Source: Cordia subcordata
Taxonomy: Eukaryota; Streptophyta; Magnoliopsida; Boraginales; Cordiaceae
Assembly: GCA_028554755.1 (NCBI GenBank)
Contig: JAPTOF010000003.1
Span: 29,406,001-29,470,000, forward strand
Reading direction: 5' to 3'
DNA: 64,000 nucleotides
Part shown: piece by piece, positions 53,801 to 64,000 of the stretch
Layout of the letters: each line of letters starts with the position of its first letter
How positions within the stretch are numbered: the stretch's first letter is position 1
Program-made: the position numbers and the translations under genes
The notes under the pieces: model-generated
The model's input: only the letters and a program-made list of their open reading frames with translations
Told to the model about the DNA's origin: nothing
Databases searched by the model: none

Positions 53801-56708
53801 ACCTGCCAAGTGAAAGGACATGATTGATGAATGATGTTGCAACTTGGAAGCAGTAATTTGTAGAAATTAGATTTTGGTTTCAGAGAGTTAAAGCAGCATT
53901 GAAGTGTACAACAAGCATAAGCCATTGACTAGAATAATATATATGTCATTTAACATTAGTCCAAAAAGTTTACAACCAGAAAAGAAGAACAGAAAGCAAA
54001 ATTAGCACACACATAAAATGCAGTAAAAGAAGACCAGCACAATGTGAAGCAACAGAGGATATCCATGAATTTGACCAAGTAAATATCTATTAGAATCGCA
54101 GGAGTGCCACTATATCTACTCAGCAAAAACTTTCCTTAGAAATAGCCTGTAAGAGTAGCACTGAGAGTGAAATTGGAGAACAATAGTACTCTCACTGGTA
54201 AAAAAACTGGTGCTGCAAGTCACCTTCAACATCTAAGTTAGAGCTATAACAAAAGACAAAGGATGGACATAGGAAATTGACTACAACCTCCAAGTGGATG
54301 GTGATTCAAGAGAATCAAGCTTCAAACTAAATGCATAGAACTCTTAGTTGCATACTGAGACATTGCTGAGCAAACATGAAATGTGGGGAAGTGCAATTAC
54401 CTGAACATAAACGGAATGTTCATCTACAGCTATTCACTAAAAGAAGAAACAAAAAGGAAAATGATGAATAAAGGAATTTACCTTCCCGTTGCGTCTAGGG
54501 TCGTTATAAGGTAGATTGTGAACAACTACAATTCTCCACAAACCCACCCTGTTGCTGCTGTCCAAGCCACTAGAATTTCTTAAGAAGTCCTCGCTTTCTT
54601 CATCCACAAACATGTAAAAACAAACATTTCTCTTCGCATATTCACTAATATTCTTTGGTTGTCGTATTAAGTCAAAGGCGCCTGAGTAGAAAAGCATCAA
54701 TTCATGAATTATGAAAAGATTTTATAGGGATTTGAACTTCTGTATATGTATATATTCATACCAAAGATTGCTGATGCAACAACCACCCCTTGACAGGTTT
54801 CCATCTCAAGAAGGTCATAATCATTGATGTCAAAACCTGTCTGATGTCCTGGCCTGACCCCTTTGGTGAATCTATATATCAGCATGCAACAAATACAACA
54901 CATATTATTACTAATGAGAAATGTGTTAAGAAGAAATAAAGCAGGCCTTTATTTTTCAGAAAAAGCAAAAAGACATGATCTATTGATTCTCCCAGTGAAA
55001 GATATCATACCCACAATGCACACTCATTGACTCTTTTATATCATATGAATCATTCCTCTGCCTCAGGGACAGATAGCCACCAAACTCAGAGCCTCCAAAC
55101 TCACTTTTAGTCAAGTTCTCTTCATGAATATATGCCAAATTCTTGATTATGGGAGAAAATGATGGTGCATTTGGCACCAATGCAAGAGCTTGTTCAAGAG
55201 GAAGGTAACAGACTGGACATGCTGTAGAAAAAAAGCAAAGAAATGCAGCAGAATTGTTAGTAACTATAATTTTTTGGTAAGTGAAATACAGCAAGTTTAA
55301 CTGCTATTATAAGCCAACAGGGAGCTGCAATTAAACTTGGTAGTAAATAAGCTAAGCATGAATTATTAACTGTTTATGGAAAAAGGAGATGTCATTGCAA
55401 GAACAACCAAAGGGAAATGTGAAGTAGCATATTCAAACTTACAACGTGGTCCAGTCCTCTTAGGATCTGCTGGTGGGGGAGGCAGTTTGAAACCTTCACA
55501 TGGATTCCCAGGAGGAAGAGTATATCCAGTAAAGTAAACAGGAGGAGAGGGTTGTACTACTGTTAAGTTTAGCACCACATTATGTACTGAAGATAAATCA
55601 AACTTTTTGAAACCATCTACTTCTTGCCACACTGGCAAATATCCTTGATTAGTGATCGTGGTGTTCAATCTTATACCTTGAATACCAGAATCCTGTGCCT
55701 CTTCACCTGAAAACAAGCCAAAGATACCCGTATTGTGAAACAATTGTACAGTACAGTTTATCCAAATATACACCATTAAAGTTAATCTGCTTAGCAGTAA
55801 ATCTCTGTCATAATACTAGGAGTCAAGCTTGCTATAGAGCATCATCTAAACTAAGATAAAGTATGTTGATCGATATAGGAAAATATGGTCAGAGCAGCTA
55901 GAGTTTAAAAGCGATGATTTAGAGTGTTAGTAGTTGTTTCCATTTATCTATATAGCAAACCGTGAGTTGATGAACAAGTTATTTCTCATATAATTTCCAC
56001 CATGTTCAGGGCCTGTTTGGATTGGCTTTTTTTTAGGAAAAAGTACTTTTTTTCTTGAAAAAGTTACATTAAATTTGCAATAACTATTTGATTTGGTTTC
56101 CAAAAAAGCTGAAACTCTGAAAAAAAGCTTAGAAGCCAAAATTTTTAACTTCTAAAAAAAAAGCTGTTTTCAAAAGCTGTTAAAAAAAGCGCTTTTGAAA
56201 AAAGTCAATCCAAACGAGCCCTCAATGTATGAGTAACTTATAAGAATCTGAATACACACTGCACAAACATTTAAATGCTTATTCCTCCAGCAATAGAGTT
56301 CCTTTAGGAGTATACACTAGGATAAAGTAAAAGATGTATGTGAGCGACAGGCATCAGTCAAACTCAAATCATCAGATAGTTGCTAAACAAATTAAAGCTG
56401 TATTTTGCATTCTTCATTATAATAATCTAGAGGCAGAATGATAGGAGGAAGTAAAGGAATGCACCTTTTCCAACGTATAGCACCCACATGAAGACTGCAG
56501 CAGAGGCCACGCAGAGGAGCAACATCCCAAACTTCTTTCGGGGAGCAAACTTGCATATCCAATGAAACAAACTTTCCTTATCCTTCAACATCTTAGGAGC
56601 CTTCCTAGGTGGTATAACCTGGATATCCGACACGCCATTGTGAAATAGCTGCTGTTGCAACGACCCATAACTTCCTGAAGATCGAAGACCCAATGAACCC
56701 ATAGTCAT
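50869..56708 (-). CDS. MUCI70: DUF616 (TOD1/MUCI70) glycosyltransferase-like protein
   Basis: Probable Golgi type II membrane glycosyltransferase of the DUF616 family. Arabidopsis MUCI70, the closest protein I recall, acts in pectin synthesis for seed mucilage. Nine exons: 56708-56465, 55706-55443, 55221-55011, 54871-54762, 54681-54482, 53802-53699, 52304-52117, 52002-51803 and 51087-50869. All junctions keep frame and give 579 residues. A short cytosolic tail with PPRKAPK precedes one membrane segment at about 60-79 (FGMLLLCVASAAVFMWVLYV). A luminal stem with CPVCYLPLEQAL comes next, then the DUF616 core with DLLEMETCQGVVVASAIFG, LWRIVVVHNLPYNDPRRNGK and SLWIDGKLELVVDPYQIL (Asp near 363). 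The tail is proline-rich, then basic (KRARDRKSKRH). First ATG chosen at 56,708; a second is two codons on. A paralogue within DUF616 cannot be excluded. Confidence 0.9.
56009..56221. mobile_element. PIF/Harbinger-like MITE in MUCI70-like intron 1
   Basis: The 213-bp element has inverted ends GGGCCTGTTTGGATTG and, on the reverse strand, GGGCTCGTTTGGATTG. It is flanked by TCA on both sides (56,006-56,008 and 56,222-56,224). Interior AT-rich, noncoding. Confidence 0.75.
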
Positions 56709-58418
56709 TGTTTCTCCCTCAATCCTTTAGCTTCTCCTCTCATCTGTCCCTCCTTTCATCCAAAAATTCTAACTTCAATTTCCACTTCCTTTGCACCCAA
56801 TTCACCTCGAAAGCAGCAATCTTTTGAACTCAGTTTACCAAATTAGACCCAAGGGCTGAAATTTATTCCCTTTTCTCAATTATAGCACTTATGTGATATC
56901 ACCCTATTGTCAAAGATCAACAAAAATATTCTAACCACCTTCACAAAATCCAAATCCTTCTCACCCCTTCTCACCATGCCAATCTGTTGATAACAAAAAA
57001 TATCACCAATCTAATTACAAAACCATCAAAATCAATAAATTCTAGTGAATAGCGAGTTCACCAAATCATCCAAGAAACCAGGAAAAAAAAAAAAGAAAAG
57101 AAAAGAATCCTCAGGTGACACTAGAAAATCCAATGGCCTTAAACTATATGCAAGAAAAACAGGACAAGGTTTGGGCCTCTATAGCAGAACAAGACACAAA
57201 TATGTCTCCTTTATAGCAAAAACAAACACAAGAGACAAAGGAAAAGTACAATCAAATTAATACACTCATGAAAAAATTGTAGCAAAAAAATTATAGAAAC
57301 GCTTACTTTATCACACCAACCAATTGAAAGCCAATTTGCATATGCACCAATATTAGCAGTGTCATCAATAATAAATAATAATTATCAATGTGAAGTGAAA
57401 TGAATCAAGATTTGGGTTTTGGGGTGTTTTTTGTTTTTTGCGAGAATTTATATAACTCAAATCATAGATGCCGCGGCGGCCCTTTTCAGTCTTCGAAAGT
57501 TTTAAATTTTTAATAAATAAGGATGCGAGAAATTGGTCATGTGTTTATTGGTTGTAAGAACACAAAATAATATAAAAAGAAAATTTTTATGTTAAAAAAC
57601 TGAAAATAATATTATGACTGCTAAAATGGATGGTGTGAGATCTGGTTTTAGGCGGGTCGGATTAGTTTGGTGATAAGTCAGGCTGGTTCGTGAAGTTAAA
57701 TTTGCATAAGTTTTTTTGCACCCCCCCCCCCCAAGAACAAGCTTAAATTTGTAACAATATATCATAGAAGTATAATATCAAGAAAAACTAAATATACAAA
57801 TAAGAAAGAGCCGCGCGGTTGGCATGACAATAGTCATGTTAAATTGCATAGGCAGCATTAAAATATACGAGGTAAAAGATATTCCAAATAACAAAGAAAA
57901 ATTTTCAAATGAACTTTAAAATAGCACATAAAACCTAAAAAAATTTATACAAAAAACAATCCAACGACCAGAACCATTACAAGCAACAACAACTGAAAGT
58001 CCATAAATAAATGTCAAAGAGAATGCAGCTAGGAAAAATCCAAAAATATGTATCTAATTTGTTTCAAAAAGGGAAAAACAAACCAATAAAAACAACAAAA
58101 AAGTTGATCTTATTTTCTTTTTACTTTCTATTTGTATTATTATTTTTACATCTTCTTGATCATTTTCCTCGGTTCAAAACAACCGTCGTTTTAGAAAATT
58201 TTCATAAGTTGCCAATAAATGACTGTCATTAACCAAACACTAACTTGACTACTTGACACTTCTTTGTCTTTTTCTTTAAATCCTTCCCCCCCCCCCCCCA
58301 ATATAGTAGAAACTTCACTTCTATAAATTAAAAAAGAAAAAAAGAAAAAAAGAAAAATTCGGATCACAAATAGATTCCCGTTATTGATTGTATAGAAAAT
58401 TATCTTTTTGATCATTTA
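56709..58418. other. Upstream region of the MUCI70-like gene and spacer
   Basis: The promoter and 5' UTR of the DUF616 gene should lie in the first few hundred bases. No gene on either strand. A C homopolymer lies near 57,721-57,732 and another near 58,287-58,299. Confidence 0.5.
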
Positions 58419-58534
58419 GAGGGTGCTTGGCTTTGCTTATTTTAGGTGCTCATAAGCACCTGAAAAAAACAACTCATAAGCTTTTTGTTATTTAGGTGCT
58501 TATAAGCACCAAATAAGCAAAACCAAACACCCTC
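58419..58534. mobile_element. Short MITE with TTA duplication
   Basis: The 116-bp element has inverted ends GAGGGTGCTTGGCTTTGC and GAGGGTGTTTGGTTTTGC (reverse strand), flanked by TTA at 58,416-58,418 and 58,535-58,537. Its ends resemble those of the NRPB2 intron element at 2,273-2,685, so both are likely one family. Confidence 0.8.
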
Positions 58535-60362
58535 TTAGTCTTCTCAGCCAAAAGAAAAAAGGAAAAAAAAAATACTCCACTCATACTCTTGTTTAATACT
58601 AAAGTTTGTAATATAAGTAAATTCTGAATTCTGAATTTTTCTTCTAAATATTGTTAATTTGAACTAGATAATTTGAAATTAAAGTTGTATGCAGTACATA
58701 TTTGAAACTGTTTTAATTAACTTTTGACTTGGTAGATAAAAGCTCGCTATCAAGTTCGATGGATGTTGATATTATAACGTACAACTTATATTTGATGCCA
58801 TCATATCATTATAGACAATAAATTTAACATAGTAAATGATTTTTGGAACGTAAACTATTAATAATATTTACCGCACTGAAAACAAAATATCTTTGAAAAA
58901 GGAATGGAGTAATAAGATAATGATTCATCTTAATTAAGTTTTGAGGAATAAAATTTTTATATTTGTATGGTGTTATCTATATTTTGGATATGCCTAGCAT
59001 ATTAGTTGCGGCCAAATTAGATGACTTATTAATACAGGATTTGTCCCTTTGTGTAATCTATATATATAGCATGTTTGTATGTGTTATGTTTAGTGCATGA
59101 AACAGAGAGGGATGAGAGAAAAGAGGGATGAGGGCTCCCAAGCTCAAGTTGCCTTCATCGTATATTTATGGGTTGATATAATGAATTATCTCTTATGTGA
59201 TGTTAAGTTACATTCTTATCTTTCTCGTTCATTCTTCATTCTAGTACTTCAAAATTTCAATGATATCTTTATTATTTTACTTGATTTAAAATATGTATTG
59301 AAATGTATTGTTACATTACTTAATTTAAAATTTTCTATAAAAAGCAATTCATTTTCATAAGAATAAATAAAATGGAGAGACAGAGAGTAGCTCATTGATC
59401 AAAATCATTATCACTAATTGGTATGAGTTTGCAGTGTGGTGCCTGCATGTGCAATAGTTTAGAAGCTTACATGTGTTTCACTGTGAAATGGCTTGAGGAT
59501 TTATGCATTTATTTCTGTGTCTCCACTTGGTCTCCATTTTGGGACAAAAGAAAAAGAAAGAAGATGAAGAAGAATAAATGTGTGCATATGATCTGTTTTG
59601 TTCTGAGTTATAACCGGAGGTGCGTACACGTAAGAGTAATGCATCTTCAAATTTAGTATAGTCGCCAAATCTATCTCACCTTGCTTGTCATGTGAACAAC
59701 TATTAGATATGATTGACAAAACCAGCATTGCATTTTTATGGCCATGCTAATTGCAGGACAAAGTTGAATTGTTTATGTGATTATAGTATATATTTATTTT
59801 CCCGTTAGGACTTGTACTTGTTTTTTGAGAACCGTTTGTTTATGTACAACTTTTCTTTATTTTGTATTCCGGACTTATCTTCATTGATGTACAAAACCTT
59901 ATTTTCTTATAAATTTTTTGTCTATTAATAACAATTTTTCTACCTTGACCCAAAAAAAAAGGACAAAAAGCATTGCAATTCGACAGCAGGCATCGAAGCA
60001 CTGATGAGCCATGAAGCGGACATTAATCTATGGGCCAATACGCCCATCTAAGATGTCAAAAAGACTTCGGAAATAATTAGTCAAAAAACAAAGAATTTTG
60101 AAAATAGATATTTAACTATATATGAATTGATTGAGGGTCTCTCATAATGTTATAATAATATGTTAAACAACATAAACTATTATAAATGTTTACATTATTT
60201 TGTTATAAATTATTAATAATTCATAACTGTTTAATATACTTATTACATTAATAGAAATTTGATAAATACAATATTGATTTAAAGTCGAAGAGAAATCTAA
60301 TGGAATAGAAATCAAGATAGTCACGAAACAAAAATAATATCAAAGACTTTTTCATCTTTTTG
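58535..60362. other. Gene-poor spacer
   Basis: No supported gene. AT-rich; an A-rich end near 59,940-59,975 could be a retroposon tail, but no body was recognised. Confidence 0.45.
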
Positions 60363-60700
60363 TTTTTTTCCTTGTCCAAAAGATAAATTTATTAAAACTA
60401 TAAACACCAAATTCAAGAAAAGTCCAAGTCTTAAAGAACTAGACCAGACTCAACATGGACAAAAGAGAAATAACTAGACCAATTGACAGAAGTCCAACAA
60501 GAAAAACAACGACCAAGACACAACGCCAAAGCCTAATATGAGACAAACAAACAGACCAGATATAAACAAGACCATTCTCAAACAAAACCCAAACACTAAG
60601 ATATAGCCGCGCCGCATCACCATACCATCGGCCACCACTGACAAACAAACACAAGGGAGTGAAAAGCATAAGCCTGTTAAACCATAAGGGGACTAAGCCT
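60363..60700 (-). mobile_element. Possible LINE 3' end
   Basis: On the minus strand a T/G-rich sequence containing TTTGTTTGTCAGTGGTGGCC ends in TTTTAATAAATTTATC, as in 3' ends of some plant LINEs. There is no coding domain. Called on composition only. Confidence 0.25.
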
Positions 60701-60744
60701 TGCTATTGACGCAATTTTTATTGTCTAATGTATGGATGGTGCGG

Positions 60745-61600
60745 AGTACTGTACATCGTACTATACACGAATAAGTTTAAAATTTTGGATATGCTTATAA
60801 TTTAATATAAGAGTTTTGAACATATAATATAAAAATTTTGTACATGTAATATAAGAATTTTGAACGTAAAAATAATCTATGAGCATATAATATAAGAGTC
60901 TTGAGCATAGAGTATAAAATTTATGAGATTATAATTTTTATTTTGTGAACTTGCTTTTAAAGTTTTAAACTTGTAATATAAAAGTTTTGAATATATAATA
61001 TAAGAATTTTGAACATATAATGTAAGAGTTTTGAACATAGAGTATAAAATTTATGAGATTTTAATTTTTATTTTATGAACTTGCTTTCAAACTTTTGAAC
61101 TTGTAATATATGAGTTTTGAACATATAAAATAAGAATTTTGAACTTATAATATAAGAATTTTAAACATGTAATATAAGAGTTTTGAACATAAAGTGTAAA
61201 ATTTATGATGTTATAATTTTTATTTTGTGAACTTGTTTTCAAACTTTTGAACTTGTAATATAAGAATTTTGAATATATAATATAAGAATGTTGAACATAT
61301 AATATATGAACTTTAAACATGTAATATAATATAAGAGTTTTGAACATAATATATAAAATTTATGAGATTATAATTTTTATTTTGTGAACTTACTTTTAAA
61401 CTTTTGAACATGTAAAATTAAAGTTTTGATCATGTCTACAACTTAATATAAGAATTCTAAACCTATAATATAAAAATTTTTAATACATGTATTGTTATAT
61501 ATTATGTATGAGTACTATTCATACACCGTATGGTATACAATACTCGTATAAAATGCTGTACATATAATGTATAGTATAAGTACCGTACTATCAAACAAAG
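60745..61600. repeat. AT-rich minisatellite with imperfect inverted flanks
   Basis: From about 60,790 to 61,490, units such as TTTTGAACATATAATATAAG (about 21 bp) recur. They are grouped in larger units marked by ATAAAATTTATGAGATTATA followed by TTTTATTTTGTGAACTTGCTT. That marker occurs near 60,910, 61,041, 61,197 and 61,350, so the period is roughly 130-155 bp. The flanks TACTGTACATCGTACTATAC (60,748) and, on the reverse strand from about 61,544, TATTGTATACCATACGGTGT match at about 18 of 27 positions. Confidence 0.75.
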
Positions 61601-62188
61601 ACTTCACCATTTATATCAAGGATACAACTTCAAGATGCTCACAAAAATACCGAAACATTTAACAGCAAGCAGGAGTACGTCAAAAAAGCTATGCAAAGAT
61701 GCCTAAAGGAGAGTTTGTGCAAGACTCAACACCCAGGCTTTGGTCTCGCAGTCCAAAATTGTAGCATTTGATGACTACCTTTTATATGTTGAATAATATG
61801 TATAAATAATAATCTCATGAAGCGTTCAACCACAAAACTCAGGTAATTAAGTGGGTGTTGCACTTGAAAAAGTCAAGATCATGCAATTAGTATGCACATA
61901 CTTAGTTGTGTGTTGGTCAAAAACATTTGTCATCGAATCAAATAAAATGTTGTGTCACAAAGCAAAGATGTAATGTATATGTTTATAATTGTGCCAAGTG
62001 CAATCTTCACAGCCATAGATTATCTCCACAGTCATGAGATGCATTGTCTTTTTGTACGCAAATAATTATTCTCTTTTGTCGAAAGTCATATCAAAGTAAT
62101 ACTTATCTTATCATGTCACTTCATGATTAATGGCGCTTAATTAACATTAATTTCCCTTTGTATGTTACAAACTCACAATAAGACCAAT
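61601..62188. other. Intergenic stretch
   Basis: No gene or distinct element seen. Confidence 0.45.
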
Positions 62189-62456
62189 GCTCTGTTTGTT
62201 ATAATCTTATTTTAAGATACTTATCCTATTTAAATGAGAATATATCTTATAAGATTTATGAAATCTTATCATGCATCCTATGAAAATTCAAAGCAAAAAC
62301 ATACTTTTTATTTTAAAAAAAATAAGTAATTCTTCCCATCTTATTTTTTACAACTATAAAATGCATGGTACATATGATAACATATCTTAAATCTTATAAG
62401 ATATCTCTAAATTTTAATAGGATAAATATTTTAAAATAAGATCATTCCAAACACAC
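62189..62456. mobile_element. MITE with about 38-bp inverted ends
   Basis: The left end contains TCTTATTTTAAGATACTTAT and the right end, reverse strand, TCTTATTTTAAAATATTTAT; both are preceded by a TGTTTG-type terminus. About 75% identity over 38 bases. AT-rich interior, no target duplication fixed. Confidence 0.6.
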
Positions 62457-62768
62457 TACAAGTGCTTGTTTGGCATTATTATTTTGAGTGCTTGTAAACA
62501 TTTAAATAAACACATGCAATAGGCTATAAATAATTGTAAATGTACTTTTTACTTTATAATCTCACTTGATTTCTTTTTTAAAGAAAAGCTTAACTTAAAT
62601 TCTTTTAACAAGATTTCAGGTGATTCTATTACTTCTGCTAGATCAGTTTGCTAAACCAAAGTGGGAAAAGGTCTCTTCAACCTTCAAACTTCTGAAAAGT
62701 AAATTCCACTTCTTATCATTTTTCAATAACGTGGTCGTTATTCAAATTAAAGGCTGATAACACCATTA

Positions 62769-63067
62769 GGAGCCTGTTTGGCTTTTTGCTTATTTTCACA
62801 ATAAATGTTTAGAAAATATATGTTTATAGGTTGTTGATATATTTAATAACTAAATGTTTATAAGTAACATTTTTACTTAAAATGGCAAAAAAGAATGTTC
62901 CGTCAATTAATGTTGTAACTTTTTGAGTTTCTATAGTGAAAATGGGCCATTATTTATGGTCAAAGATGGGTGCTTATGAACTCAAGAAAAAAAAAATTAT
63001 GTAAGTAACACATGAAAATGAATTAGAAGTTGATTTGACCAACTTATAAGCCTAGGCAAACAACCTC
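62769..63067. mobile_element. Eroded MITE
   Basis: The left end is GGAGCCTGTTTGGCTTT and the right end, on the reverse strand, GAGGTTGTTTGCCTAGG, bordered by TTA on the left and TAA on the right. Interior noncoding. Related by terminus to the elements at 2,273 and 58,419. Confidence 0.5.
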
Positions 63068-64000
63068 TAAATGACATAGGCCATTTTTTAAATAAATTTA
63101 TGACTTTTCCACACTTGACACCTCATACAAATATGTACGGTCATTTATTACCTTAGGACAAAGTTTTGTAGATAAACAACTAACCTCTTTCTTGAAGTCA
63201 CAGTCTACTATGTGTGAAATAGAAAGAAATTGTAGGATGTATGGATTTTTTTTTTTTTTTGTATGTGGGTAGAAGGTCTAAAAATTGCAGTACTAATTAA
63301 CAGTCATTTATAAAGATTGAAACGTAAATTCTAAGATCTTTCCTTAGATTTGAAACAATTTTGATTTGAATTCTAGTACAACTCGCTTGATTGGTTAAAG
63401 AAACTAACCTCATTCTCCTGAGTAGGAAAAAGAAAAGAAGGAAAAAAAAAAAAAGGAAAAAGAAAGAAACATCGTGCAAGAATAGATATTTCCTAAAAGC
63501 TAGCAGCAGCCTTGCAGCTCTCCTTTTCTTATCTTGTCTGGTCTGCGTTGCTCATTGACTTTTGAAGCCCTCCACAAATTTGAAGTTTAAACCTTTACGT
63601 TGCAAATTGCAAAGAGTTCGAGGAGTTTGTTTTCTTTTTTATTTTTTTCCTTCCAAATGATTGTCATTTAAAAATAACAGGCTGTGATAATAACACAAAT
63701 CACTATTATTATATTTGATAATACTACATTTCATGTCATTATTTTCTGTGCGGGAAGCTTTTCTAAAATTAAATACAGGTTTTTCGAAGATGAAAAGAAA
63801 ATCCGGGTAGAATTACATTTGCCCATGGAGTAAATTCAAATATTTAAAAGTTTTTAGCAAACGCCATAACTATCATAGGTTATGTTTTCTTCATTCTCTA
63901 CATACAGTGATGAATCCTGGATACTCAGCACTTGCTTTAATTGAGCCTTTTTTTTCCTTTTTCTTTTTTTTTTTGAGAGGCGAAAAAGTCAACTTGGATT
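63068..64000. other. Right-edge spacer
   Basis: No supported gene; AT-rich with a T homopolymer at about 63,246-63,260 and an A-rich tract near 63,440. Confidence 0.45.

Noticed and set aside
57721..58299. Poly-C runs at 57,721 and 58,287
   Set aside because: Simple homopolymers, common and error-prone in assemblies; no linked structure.
61087..61347. 86-residue minus-strand frame with repeated YILYVQNSYIT-like units
   Set aside because: It is a translation of the AT-rich minisatellite, not a repeat protein.

Overview
This window is nuclear DNA from a flowering plant, almost certainly a eudicot. The evidence is intron-rich plant genes, AT-rich spacers, many MITE-like insertions, a decayed Ty3/gypsy retrotransposon, and proteins that align along their length with Arabidopsis-type proteins. 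An asterid-like lineage is a guess. Gene names come from remembered family sequences; no search was run.

Layout. 1-5,269 (-): the 5' two thirds of NRPB2, the second-largest subunit of RNA polymerase II, which runs off the left edge. 5,300-15,200: a repeat-rich spacer with a broken partial copy of the neighbouring PPR gene (6,699-7,290), TIR elements, a degraded Ty3/gypsy gag region and further repeats. 15,229-17,007 (+): an intronless DYW-class PPR gene, the likely At2g33760 orthologue. 18,778-24,114 (+): an intronless callose synthase of the CalS12/GSL5 (PMR4) type, with a probable intron in its 3' UTR. 28,059-33,609 (-): a seven-coding-exon PHO2/UBC24 gene. Its 5' leader (about 34,200-34,700) carries a row of miR399 target sites. 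34,700-47,800: gene-poor, with an RNase H fragment and dispersed repeats. 47,801-50,146 (-): an intron-containing pseudogene of mitochondrial ribosomal protein L21 (NFD1 type) with four independent lesions. 50,869-56,708 (-): a nine-exon DUF616 glycosyltransferase gene of the MUCI70 type. 56,709-64,000: no gene; MITEs, a 0.7-kb AT-rich minisatellite and other repeats.

The genes do not form one pathway. The PPR gene and PHO2 are adjacent loci in Arabidopsis (At2g33760/At2g33770), so this is a conserved microsyntenic block, here with a callose synthase between them. The best-supported regulatory system is the miR399-PHO2 module of phosphate homeostasis: three near-perfect sites flanked by two decayed ones, with a perfect 12-bp hairpin between two of the strong sites.

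I found no convincing tRNA, rRNA, CRISPR array or new multigene system. Exon boundaries were set by hand from GT/AG sites, reading-frame continuity and family conservation; UTR limits are approximate.
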